DNA from: Phycisphaerales bacterium
Lineage (GTDB): Bacteria > Planctomycetota > Phycisphaerae > SM23-33
NCBI GenBank assembly: GCA_018644725.1
Contig: JABGPZ010000070.1
Span: 1-39,800 of the forward strand
Direction: 5' to 3'
DNA length: 39,800 nucleotides
The notes under the pieces were generated by a model. It ran no database searches. It was given only the letters and a program-made list of their open reading frames with translations, and was not told the origin of the DNA. Every line of letters starts with the position of its first letter. Position 1 is the first letter of the stretch. This document shows, in pieces, positions 1-7,872 of this stretch. The translations under genes were made by a program, and so were the position numbers.

Positions 1-1
1 A

Positions 2-51
2 TCCACTGTCGCACCTTCGGTGCTGTGGACTTCGCCACACCTTCGGTGCTG
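2..51. repeat. Pair of short GC-rich hairpin repeats
   Basis: Two near-identical 15-base segments (11-25 and 37-51, offset 26) each fold as a small CACC-TTC-GGTG hairpin. The first is extended by outer pairing of TCCAC (2-6) with GTGGA (25-29). The loop and stem style match the GCGCC-TTC-GGCGC hairpin at about 22130-22142, at the edge of the larger inverted-repeat element, so this may be the end of another copy cut by the window edge. No coding function is apparent in 1-185. Confidence 0.45.
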
Positions 52-134
52 AAACAGACACAAGAAAACAACATAGCCAAATCATGTTCGATAGAATGCA
101 GTACCAGTCCCGATTTTTCCCCTACACAAAAAAG

Positions 135-170
135 CGGGCCAGGATCACATGATCCCAGCCCGTTTTTTTT
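135..170 (-). terminator. Bidirectional intrinsic terminator ending the pilus operon
   Basis: Stem CGGGC/GCCCG plus GGATC/GATCC, separated by a CA/CA internal loop, closes on the tetraloop ACAT. The plus strand has eight T after the stem (163-170) and the minus strand has six T (A-run 128-133), so it can stop transcription in both directions. It lies 16 bases past the stop of the GspK-like gene and is the natural end of the minus-strand pilus/secretion operon. Confidence 0.85.
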
Positions 171-185
171 ATGTGTACCGCGCGG

Positions 186-2984
186 TCAGTCCAGCGGCAT
201 GAAGAGCATGATTTGCGGCCGGTCGCTAGGGTTAAGGCAGTTGCTCCGGTCGATCACCGCGAGATACCGCCATTCGCCGACGACGTTGCCGCCGCTATCT
301 TGGGGCCTGCTACTGTTGTTGGTGGAGGAAATCTTCAGGATCACCGCGAAGGAGTCGGAATTGATCGTCAACAGATCGAGAATCCGCCCCCAGCGTACCC
401 AGACATCGACCATGCCAATCCGAGTGTGCCTCCCGTTATAAATGTTGCGGATATACGCCTTCGTTCCCCCAGTAATCCGCCCGTTGAGGACCTGGCCGAT
501 GGATTTCAACCCACTCCATGCCCGACGGTGTTCCACAATTTTTACTGCCTTCGATCGCATACTATTCAACGAACGGAACTCCTTACTTTCTTCATCGCTA
601 ACGAATGTGCCATCGTTAATATCCGCTCCAAACCAAAAATACTCCGGGGGGAACGGCAAGCCTCGAAGAACCTTCGCCGGTGCCGTGTTGATGTTGATCT
701 TGCCATACTGAACGGCATAGACATCCCGGCCGGGAACATCCGAAAGGTCGCGGAACGGGTCGGGCGGGACGACGTCAACAAATTCGGCCAGGCACAGCGG
801 CCAGGGAATTTTTGCATAATCATCCGATGCCTCATAAATGTCATCACTTTCACTGTCAGGCACGCACTTGCCACGGTCCCTGGTGCATCTTCTGGCTTTC
901 AGCTGTTCCGGGAGAGATCTCCCTCCTTTGGTGGGGCCGACCCAATACAGGTGGAACAACTCGCCGACAGTTTGACAAACATAGTGGACCTCACCAGAAG
1001 CGTTAATGACCTTCCGTTTCTTACGGATGCTAAAACCCTCGTAGCAACCGTCATGGGCTTTCCCCTTTATTTTGCTTTCAAAACGGGGCATATCGGCGCC
1101 CGCCAGATTATTGGGCATCCCAAGCTTATTGTTGGAGAACGTTATATAAAACGCCACATTGTAGCGCTCACGGCCTTCATAGCGAAATGGTGTTGAAGGG
1201 TCGTCCCAAGTATCGTCCCGCTGCATCGATTTCGGACCATACCTGCCCGCCGCCATGGGCTTGTAAGTCTTAATGAAAGTGAAATTCTTATTCATATAAC
1301 CAAGGTCACTTGTTTTAATCACATCAATAGGAATGGAACCCTTCTTAAGCTTCATCATCTTATCCGTCGAAAAATCGAGTTCCGGCAACGAAATCCAACC
1401 CGCCGTCGACGCTCCCTGGAATACTTTTGTCACATCCCGGTCATCCGCCGAAGCCTGTAACCCGGCTTCATGATGATAGAACACCATCCGTTGGCCAACC
1501 CCAACCGTTCCGCTCAGAGACATCCCCCCCAATGTGTATTCCGACAAGTCAACTCCCGCATCGGTCGGATTGAAGATTTCGACGGCATAGGCCTTGACGC
1601 TGTCGTCCTTCGTGCCATCGGGGTCCTTGTCGCCGACCAGCGTGTCCTTTTTATGATAGATGAATACCTCGGCAATCACAGGGCGCGGAACCACACCGTA
1701 AACGGTTACCCCGCCACCTGGTGGCGCAAACGCATAGTCCTTATCGGGATTCATGCCGTCACAATAGGCCCAGAGATTCGCCACGATGTGCTTGGCCTTG
1801 TTGGCATGATCCTTCTTCGCAATCATGTTTTTGATCTGGACATAGAGTCCCTCTCGGATTTCCCTAGCCCTCTGATCATTCTCATCCTCGCCAGCGATGT
1901 CCAGCTCCCTGAGCGCGTTGGCGGGATAGACTCGGCTTCCATCAGATTTTTTGAGGCTCAGCAAATAATCGACATTGGGATTAATCCGCTGGCGCGCTTT
2001 GCTATTATTGAAACGCAGGAAATTGCGATTGCAACTGTACGCTGTCGCATGAGTCCGGTGATAATCGGAGATATTGGAAAACATTTTCGAGAGACGCAAT
2101 TTCTGATTGGCCCGGTGAGGAATGCGTGCGGCGGGTTCATCGCCGATGCAAAATGGTCTGGCCCCATCCGGGGTATGCAGCCGGGAAGCAACGTTCCAGA
2201 AATAGCTCTTGCGCCCCGCGGGGGTCCCAATCTCCGATTGGCGCTCGGTCTCAATCCGGCTCCGCACACCAGGCACACCGGAAAAGACCGCGGCGATATC
2301 GAGATCCAACGAGGTCATAAACAACGGCGGGTTGTCCCAGTCGGGATAGCGCCCTGCCGTATTGACATTCATCAGCCCACACAAATCCAGCACCCGCAAC
2401 GCCACATAGTACTGTTCGCCATTGACGTTGTACACCGACGTCCCTTGCCAAACCCCGTCTTTTTCTTCGATGCCTGAGGAGCTCACATATCCACCGCTGA
2501 TGGCATTAAACTTGGGCCGCAAGAGTTCAACCGTAGGCGCATATGTCCCCAACCCGAGGTTCGCCGCTCGAGCAGCAGCCCCTCCGCTCACATTTTTTTC
2601 ATACACATCAAAGGTCGACAGCCAGAAATCCTCGCCGCGATCTGCATAGGCCGATCTAGCTTGCTTCCCTGGAAATTCACCATACCGACGTCGAACCGTA
2701 ACATCTGGCGGCTTACCGCTGCGGATTGACTTGTAGGGATACCCATTGGTATCCGTTGAATTCTCGCTAAGCCACAAATCATCCTGCATCCGCGTACACA
2801 CCGTACGGACAATGCCCGCCGCCAATTCTTCCACGGGTTCGCGCGCTTCGATGATGGCCGAATGGTCCCTGTACGACTGCGTCACAACCAGAAAGGTGGT
2901 GCCCAGTAGCGCCATCACCGTGAGCAAGCTCAATGCTAACAGGATTGCTGCGCCGCGTCTCGGATTCTGTCGTTGGTCTCGCAT
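186..2984 (-). CDS. Large GspK-like minor pseudopilin
   Basis: This 932-residue protein begins with a short basic leader, RRG, then a hydrophobic helix (about residues 12-35) that lacks the Glu5 of ordinary prepilins, as is typical of GspK. Two 'N-x-NTA' segments are visible, NVNTAG near residue 210 and NINTAP near residue 765. The second is followed by a helix-hairpin-helix-like stretch (SKAVKIVEHRR..GLKSIGQV), the known GspK layout. GspK caps the pseudopilus tip with GspI/GspJ in type II secretion. It is about three times the usual GspK length; the middle (about 230-750) is unrecognised. I chose ATG 2984 because GAGG lies 8 bases upstream; a TTG at 3002 in frame has no such support. It is the last gene of the operon, just before the terminator at 135-170. 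Confidence 0.8.
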   Translation of the reverse strand: MRDQRQNPRRGAAILLALSLLTVMALLGTTFLVVTQSYRDHSAIIEAREPVEELAAGIVRTVCTRMQDDLWLSENSTDTNGYPYKSIRSGKPPDVTVRRRYGEFPGKQARSAYADRGEDFWLSTFDVYEKNVSGGAAARAANLGLGTYAPTVELLRPKFNAISGGYVSSSGIEEKDGVWQGTSVYNVNGEQYYVALRVLDLCGLMNVNTAGRYPDWDNPPLFMTSLDLDIAAVFSGVPGVRSRIETERQSEIGTPAGRKSYFWNVASRLHTPDGARPFCIGDEPAARIPHRANQKLRLSKMFSNISDYHRTHATAYSCNRNFLRFNNSKARQRINPNVDYLLSLKKSDGSRVYPANALRELDIAGEDENDQRAREIREGLYVQIKNMIAKKDHANKAKHIVANLWAYCDGMNPDKDYAFAPPGGGVTVYGVVPRPVIAEVFIYHKKDTLVGDKDPDGTKDDSVKAYAVEIFNPTDAGVDLSEYTLGGMSLSGTVGVGQRMVFYHHEAGLQASADDRDVTKVFQGASTAGWISLPELDFSTDKMMKLKKGSIPIDVIKTSDLGYMNKNFTFIKTYKPMAAGRYGPKSMQRDDTWDDPSTPFRYEGRERYNVAFYITFSNNKLGMPNNLAGADMPRFESKIKGKAHDGCYEGFSIRKKRKVINASGEVHYVCQTVGELFHLYWVGPTKGGRSLPEQLKARRCTRDRGKCVPDSESDDIYEASDDYAKIPWPLCLAEFVDVVPPDPFRDLSDVPGRDVYAVQYGKININTAPAKVLRGLPFPPEYFWFGADINDGTFVSDEESKEFRSLNSMRSKAVKIVEHRRAWSGLKSIGQVLNGRITGGTKAYIRNIYNGRHTRIGMVDVWVRWGRILDLLTINSDSFAVILKISSTNNSSRPQDSGGNVVGEWRYLAVIDRSNCLNPSDRPQIMLFMPLD

Positions 2985-3025
2985 TATTCTATCCTCGATC
3001 AAAAGATCAAAACAGGGGCGTTCTG

Positions 3026-3826
3026 TTAGAGTCCCGCACCAACGGGAACAATAATCTCATATCCTGAGCTTCGAACTTCCTGCGGCAAGGCTGGGTCATC
3101 CGATTGGAACCGAATTCTAATCGCCTTAGGCCAGTTGGTGTTGTCCTTCGTCCACGTCCGAGCTTCCGATCCCCATGTGGAGGTCTTCGTTTCCGGATCG
3201 TACAGAAGATAACTGAACATCGTGCCTGTCATAGGCGCTTTACTGAACGCCGCCAGCACCATCCACAGCTTGCCCACATCCGCTGTATTCTCGACGGGAA
3301 CCTTCAATTCCAAATTGTCGAAGTCATCGAAAAAGGGAATATACTGAAAAACATTCTTGGCCAGCTGTATGTCCGCAAAGTCCAACTGAGAGGGATGCTT
3401 GTCGGCGCCCGCCGTATCGCTATTATTGTCCAACACCATCATCCGACGGAAAAAGATATCGCTCGGGATCGGATCGCCAAACTGATCCTTGCCCACGTTT
3501 TTGCACAGGCCATAACTCACGATCCCGCCGTTGCCGCGCGCGTTGCCCACGATGCTACGGATGTCGCCCACGACCGTGAAGCTCAGGCAATTCTCTTCGA
3601 TGCGAAGGAAGCCCAGCTTCGAGAGCATGTAAAAGTCCTGGCGGAGAATGTGGTTGATGCCCGACGCCGCGGCATTGGCGCGTAGCCGGCCTTGGACCTG
3701 GGACACCGTTCCCTTGGTGTTCGAAAGCAATCGCCCGACCGTGTAGACCAAAATCGTCAGCACGACGGTCGCAACCAACAATTCGATCAGGGAAAATGCC
3801 CGATTGGTTTTCCTCATCCGTAACAT
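3026..3826 (-). CDS. GspJ/PulJ-like prepilin-type minor pseudopilin
   Basis: This 266-residue protein has a type IV prepilin N-terminus: basic leader MLRMRKTNRA, then FSLIELLVA with Glu5 and a hydrophobic helix (residues 11-30). Ala instead of Gly stands before the expected cleavage site, which prepilin peptidases tolerate. The globular part has no motif I recognise. Size, position next to a GspK-like gene and the AFSLIEL start suggest a GspJ/PulJ-type tip pseudopilin. The start is backed by GAGAGGA 6 bases upstream. The gene ends 41 bases before the GspK-like start, in line with co-transcription. Prepilin class is certain; the GspJ label is inferred from context. Confidence 0.75.
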   Translation of the reverse strand: MLRMRKTNRAFSLIELLVATVVLTILVYTVGRLLSNTKGTVSQVQGRLRANAAASGINHILRQDFYMLSKLGFLRIEENCLSFTVVGDIRSIVGNARGNGGIVSYGLCKNVGKDQFGDPIPSDIFFRRMMVLDNNSDTAGADKHPSQLDFADIQLAKNVFQYIPFFDDFDNLELKVPVENTADVGKLWMVLAAFSKAPMTGTMFSYLLYDPETKTSTWGSEARTWTKDNTNWPKAIRIRFQSDDPALPQEVRSSGYEIIVPVGAGL

Positions 3827-3869
3827 GATAATCCTCTCTTGCTCATTCGTAAAGCCAGCGCCGATGCGC

Positions 3870-4382
3870 CTAGCCGTTGCTGTTAGAATTTACATTATCC
3901 GCGGCGTCAGGGTGCACAGTCCCCTCCGGGGTTGGGGGCGCACCGAAAACCCCATCCGGGCCGGCCGAGTCAATCCGACGACTCTCGCCCGGGCCTTTGC
4001 GACTATAGCGCATTTCTCCGCCCCATGCATCAAGAATGCGGAATTCTGTCACAACCCCGCCTACCACGAGGGTCTTGCGGGAGGTCGGGGAAATCTCCAT
4101 CAGGATTTGCTTCGCTTGTTCATTCCCCGCAAGAAGATAGAAATTCGCGTCATTCTCGGACCCGAGACCATCTGGAAACCGCGCCGAGGGATTTGCCTTG
4201 TCATATTCAAGGATCGCCGCCAACACGAGCTTCATCGTGGTCCGGGATTGGGTCACCTTGGCCGAACGTATAAACCTTCGCCCGGCATACACACCGATCC
4301 CCGCCAAGATCATCATGATCGTGATCACAGCGAGCAACTCGACCAGAGTAAAGCCGCCACGCGTTCGTGCACTCTTGTTCAT
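3870..4382 (-). CDS. GspG/GspH-like pseudopilin
   Basis: This 170-residue protein has a classic prepilin leader and cleavage site (MNKSARTRGG then FTLVELLAV, Glu5 present) and a transmembrane helix to about residue 33. The rest is a short mixed domain ending in a segment with 'GPDGVFG' and 'HPDAADNVNSN', similar to calcium-site loops in GspG-type major pseudopilins, though I cannot assign that firmly. AAGGA lies 8 bases before the ATG. It sits between two other prepilin genes, 43 and 46 bases from its neighbours. It may be a major or minor pseudopilin of the secretion or pilus machine encoded by this operon. Confidence 0.75.
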   Translation of the reverse strand: MNKSARTRGGFTLVELLAVITIMMILAGIGVYAGRRFIRSAKVTQSRTTMKLVLAAILEYDKANPSARFPDGLGSENDANFYLLAGNEQAKQILMEISPTSRKTLVVGGVVTEFRILDAWGGEMRYSRKGPGESRRIDSAGPDGVFGAPPTPEGTVHPDAADNVNSNSNG

Positions 4383-4428
4383 CCTCGTTCCTTTCGTCCT
4401 GCCCGGTGATCCGAGCGGTTTCGATTCG

Positions 4429-4917
4429 TTATTCGTCCCACGGGAGCGGGACGATCAAATCATCACTTCCATCGGCGGGGTCCATCCCCACGCTGTGAAG
4501 CGTCGGCCGATCGCCGACATCGTCTTGATAGCGATAGAGAAGACGCCGCCCAAATCCGTCCAACAGCACCTCGCTGCCATCGGCGTGTTTCGTCAGGGCA
4601 TCGTCGCCCAATCGCCGAAGAAGCTTCGCGCTTGGCGTGGCCCCCTTGAGCCCGCGCAACAACGCCGCCGTCGATGGCGCGTCGCCCTCGCCCAAAGGCC
4701 ATTGCCCAGTTTCCCGGCCATAGGCCCCCACCGCGCGCATCACCGTGGCGATGGTTCGGCGTGTTCGGCGCATGCCCTGGCTGCGGCGAACACTGTCGCC
4801 CAAGCCCACCAGCAACCACCCCGCCAGCACGGCAATAACCAGAGCCAGCGCCAGCTCTGCCAGCGTAAAGCCGCGCGTGCGTCGGCGTTGAAAATGCGTC
4901 GTTTCTCGAATATTCAT
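4429..4917 (-). CDS. Prepilin-type pseudopilin, short
   Basis: This 162-residue protein has a leader rich in Arg (MNIRETTHFQRRRTRG), then FTLAELALALV with Glu5 and a hydrophobic helix to about residue 41. The globular domain is small and Arg/Leu-rich, ending with a 'VGMDPADGSDDLIVPLPW' segment. That ending resembles the C-terminal 'DG.DD' strand of GspG/H-type pseudopilins. The start has only a weak GAGA ribosome site. It begins 19 bases after the previous prepilin gene and so is probably translated from the same message. Its exact role (minor or major) cannot be read from sequence. Confidence 0.72.
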   Translation of the reverse strand: MNIRETTHFQRRRTRGFTLAELALALVIAVLAGWLLVGLGDSVRRSQGMRRTRRTIATVMRAVGAYGRETGQWPLGEGDAPSTAALLRGLKGATPSAKLLRRLGDDALTKHADGSEVLLDGFGRRLLYRYQDDVGDRPTLHSVGMDPADGSDDLIVPLPWDE

Positions 4918-4936
4918 ATGTGTCTCGCGATTGTGA

Positions 4937-5650
4937 CTAGTCGTTGAAGTTCGTCACATCGTTGAATTCGGCTTCGTATCGCTTCTCATCAGAATCAAAC
5001 GTTCCTTCGCCCCAAGCTTGTGGGGACGAGCTATACTTGCCCCATAGACTGTTCGAACCGGAAGTCGCCAATATGAACGGGCCACCCGTCGTGCGGGCTT
5101 GCTTGAGATAGTCAATCTCTTCGTCGTTAATATCTTTGGTGTTGAGTTTGTTCTCCGTCGTATAGGTCGTCCCGGCCATGGTATAGGTTTCTCCGTCCTC
5201 GGACGACAGACCATAGAACATCGGGTTGTTCCACACATCCGTGAAAAAGCGTTCATCATCGATTTCCATAGCTTTGCCGGACTCATTCAAGCAGATCTTC
5301 ATCCGGTCGGGCTCATCGACAAATTGAAACTTCTGTCCGCGCAGAGCTTTGCGATAGCCCCAGGATTCATATTGACCAGTCAGATCGCCCGGACTGCCCG
5401 GATTGTACCTCGCCGGCCCCATCCTCCAGCCCGTAAGCTGGTTGTAAAGCCGCTTGCTCTCGGGATAGACCTTGAAGGTTTCCTTGTACTGGAAAATCCC
5501 AGCTTCCACCAACCCCATCAGCGCCCGAGACGTACGTTGTCTCGACACCATCTGTGCGTGTTGGATCGCCGGGAACAAAATCGATATCAGCACAATCAGA
5601 ATCGAAACCACCACCATAAGTTCTATCAGTGTGAAGCCGTTGCGTTTCAT
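4937..5650 (-). CDS. Prepilin-type pseudopilin
   Basis: This 237-residue protein begins MKRNG then FTLIELMVVVSILIVLISIL, a textbook prepilin cleavage site and N-terminal helix. The globular part contains many aromatic and acidic residues and a segment around 'YKETFKVYPESKRLYNQLTGW', like the 'G.YP' region of planctomycete DUF1559/GspG-type pseudopilins. AAGGAT about 8 bases upstream supports this ATG; the frame continues upstream for 54 codons but that part overlaps the previous pilin gene and lacks sense. The gene starts 34 bases after the upstream pseudopilin ends. Confidence 0.78.
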   Translation of the reverse strand: MKRNGFTLIELMVVVSILIVLISILFPAIQHAQMVSRQRTSRALMGLVEAGIFQYKETFKVYPESKRLYNQLTGWRMGPARYNPGSPGDLTGQYESWGYRKALRGQKFQFVDEPDRMKICLNESGKAMEIDDERFFTDVWNNPMFYGLSSEDGETYTMAGTTYTTENKLNTKDINDEEIDYLKQARTTGGPFILATSGSNSLWGKYSSSPQAWGEGTFDSDEKRYEAEFNDVTNFND

Positions 5651-5684
5651 ATGCGTATCCTTTTTCTGTGCAAATCGTCTGTCG

Positions 5685-6389
5685 TTAGCTGGCGATGTTT
5701 CGTTGGTCGTCGGTCGAATCAGCGCTGTCGACCGTTCGGTTTTCGACGAAATATTGGCGGTCGGCACCGGCGGCGACCAGCAGGAAGCTGTCGTACCGAT
5801 AGGCCTTGCCAAGTGGGTCCATCATATAGGGACCCGTTTCCGGCAGGCTGCTCCCACCGAGCGCTTCCCCCCCATCGATCACCCCCGAATTGGCGGTGAC
5901 GTCAAATGCGCCGGCCACGCTATCGCCTTTATTTCCCCGCGTGGCCGGGTAATAGAGGATCGGCATTTCCGCGCCGCTGAACTTGTCGCAGCAGACAATG
6001 CCATTACGATTCATGACCCCGTCCTTGGAATAGGGGATATAGGCTTCCGCTTTCGGCTGACCCGCATCCAGTGCGATCACCCGGGCATCGAAATCATAAT
6101 ACCCCAACAGGCTATAGGCCAGGACCACCGCCATCTTGTTTGTGTTGGTGGACTTGTCCATCCCCGAATTCGCGGTATTGGGGAAATTCTTTTGGCCGGG
6201 ATAGACACCACGATGTTCCTCGCTGAATTCCGCACACCCTTCCGACAGGGCCGTGATATAGCCCTGCCCCTTGGCAAGAGTGGCGCGCAGCAACGCTCGG
6301 TTGACCGCGGGGACCAGAATCGCCACCAGGACGATGATGATCGAGATCACCACCAAAAGTTCAATCAGTGTAAATGCCTTACGTTTCAT
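5685..6389 (-). CDS. Prepilin-type pseudopilin
   Basis: This 234-residue protein begins MKRKA then FTLIELLVVISIIIVLVAILVP. Glu5 and the long hydrophobic helix are typical of type II secretion pseudopilins, and Ala replaces the usual Gly before the cleavage site. The body has 'EEHRGVYPGQ' (the common G-x-YP motif) and a late 'YMMDPLGKAYRYDS' strand, resembling the 'DPWG..Y.Y' motif of GspG-like proteins. This makes it the best candidate for the major pseudopilin. AGGA lies 7 bases upstream. It is the first prepilin gene after the platform gene, 52 bases away. Confidence 0.8.
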   Translation of the reverse strand: MKRKAFTLIELLVVISIIIVLVAILVPAVNRALLRATLAKGQGYITALSEGCAEFSEEHRGVYPGQKNFPNTANSGMDKSTNTNKMAVVLAYSLLGYYDFDARVIALDAGQPKAEAYIPYSKDGVMNRNGIVCCDKFSGAEMPILYYPATRGNKGDSVAGAFDVTANSGVIDGGEALGGSSLPETGPYMMDPLGKAYRYDSFLLVAAGADRQYFVENRTVDSADSTDDQRNIAS

Positions 6390-6441
6390 AGCAGTTTCCT
6401 TTTCTGCGAGTGTTTCGTTTCGATGCGCCCAGAGGCGGGGA

Positions 6442-7680
6442 TTAGCTCACCCCTTCGAGCATTCCGATCATCGGCAGGAACAGCGAGATGACGATGAACG
6501 CCACGATGGTGCCGAGCACAATAATCAGAATCGGTTCGATGACGCTGGTAAGGCCTTCGACCATGGTCTTGACCTCTTCCTCGTAGACCTTGCTGACGCG
6601 GTCGAGCATGTCATCGAGCTTGCCGGTTTCTTCCCCGACGTCGATCATGTTGACCACCATCGAATCGACCACGCCGGTTTGACGCAGCGGCTTGGCGATG
6701 GTTTCCCCTTCGCGAATCTGCTCGCGTACGTGGCGGATGGCCTTGGAGTAGACTTCATTGCCGGCCGTGTTGGCGGTAATCGTCAACGCTTCGAGAATCG
6801 GCACACCCGCGTGGATCAGCGTCCCGAGCGTGCTACAGAACCGTGAAATCGTCCCCTTGCCCGCAATGCCACCAATCAGCGGAATCCGCAGGATGGATTT
6901 GTCGACGAGGAGATTCCCGCCTTCGGTCATGCGCAAGAGCTTTATGGACATCCACATGCCAATGGGCAGGGCAAAAATCCAGACCCACCCACCGGTTTCA
7001 ATCGAGTTGGAAATCGACAACAGCAATTGCGTCGGGGCGGGGAGTTCTTTGCCGGTGCCTTCGAAGATTTCCTTGAATTTCGGAACGACGAAGATCAGCA
7101 GGCCGGTCACAATCCCGACGGCGGCGAGAATCACAACGAGCGGATAGATCATCGCGCCCTTGATCTTGCGTTTCAGCGATTCGCTCGATTCCATGAACTG
7201 ACTGAGGCGTTCGAGAATTTCGTCGAGCACACCTGCGGCCTCGCCAGCGCGGACCATGTTCGAATACAGTCGGTCGAACACGCGCGGGTGACGGGCCATC
7301 GATTCCGACAGCGAGTTCCCCGATTCCACGTCGTCGGCGACGGTGCCGATGGCGTTGCGCATTCCCGATCCTTTTTTCTGCTGGTCTTCGAGAACCCGCA
7401 ACGACCGCAACACCGGCATGCCGGCGGCCTGGAGCGTCGCGAGCTGACGGGTGAACTGCGTGAGGACCTTTTTCTTGACCCCGCCGAGGCTCCGCGGACG
7501 AGACGAGCTGCGCCCTCCGGCCTTGGGAGCAGATTTGCCCTTGAGCTGTTTGGGTTCTTTGGTGGGGAACAACCCCTGCTGGCGCAACTTGGCGTTGGCT
7601 TCTTCAAGCGTCGCAGCTTCAAGTTTGCCCTTGGTGGTTTGACCCACACCGTTAACGGCTTCATATTGGAACGTCGGCAT
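6442..7680 (-). CDS. Type IV pilus/type II secretion inner-membrane platform protein (PilC/GspF)
   Basis: This 412-residue protein has the family length. It begins MPTFQYEAV and has the usual 'G.I.A.s..EA...L...G..P' N-terminal pattern. It has two GspF cytoplasmic domains and hydrophobic segments near residues 175-200 and 240-255 and at the C-terminus (ILIIVLGTIVAFIVISLFLP). Each GspF domain carries the 'FTRQLATL..AG.P..rsL' or 'FCSTLGTLIHAGVPILEAL' signature. The protein couples the cytoplasmic ATPases to pilin extrusion. GGAG lies 6 bases upstream of the ATG. A 192-base gap with a possible promoter separates it from the upstream ATPase gene, so the platform and pilin genes may also be transcribed separately. 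Confidence 0.93.
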   Translation of the reverse strand: MPTFQYEAVNGVGQTTKGKLEAATLEEANAKLRQQGLFPTKEPKQLKGKSAPKAGGRSSSRPRSLGGVKKKVLTQFTRQLATLQAAGMPVLRSLRVLEDQQKKGSGMRNAIGTVADDVESGNSLSESMARHPRVFDRLYSNMVRAGEAAGVLDEILERLSQFMESSESLKRKIKGAMIYPLVVILAAVGIVTGLLIFVVPKFKEIFEGTGKELPAPTQLLLSISNSIETGGWVWIFALPIGMWMSIKLLRMTEGGNLLVDKSILRIPLIGGIAGKGTISRFCSTLGTLIHAGVPILEALTITANTAGNEVYSKAIRHVREQIREGETIAKPLRQTGVVDSMVVNMIDVGEETGKLDDMLDRVSKVYEEEVKTMVEGLTSVIEPILIIVLGTIVAFIVISLFLPMIGMLEGVS

Positions 7681-7727
7681 CGCAATCTCCTTACCAGATT
7701 GTTAGATCCTGAGGACTTTTGCCCTCT

Positions 7728-7757
7728 ACTATATTGTATCGGTTCGTAGAACTCCAA
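7728..7757 (-). promoter_or_regulatory. Possible internal promoter ahead of the platform and pseudopilin genes
   Basis: On the minus strand, TTGGAG (7757-7752) and TATAGT (7733-7728) are 18 bases apart, about 48 bases before the PilC/GspF start. The -35 is also part of a small palindrome, ACTCC-AAA-GGAGT (7751-7763). The -10 is good, the -35 weak. It would allow pseudopilins to be expressed apart from the ATPases. Confidence 0.35.
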
Positions 7758-7872
7758 AGGAGTTTATTTCTTGTTTCAGGTCCATTTTGCCTGACTTTGT
7801 ATCTTCGATAAGCCTTTATCTTTTCGGAAGTACGCGGATTTTCATGCCGCGCCCCGCCGCTCGGCGAGCGGC

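Noticed and set aside
4937-5812. A 54-codon N-terminal extension of the pseudopilin gene
   Set aside because: The extension overlaps the upstream pseudopilin gene and would place the prepilin leader in the middle of the protein; ATG 5650 has a ribosome site.
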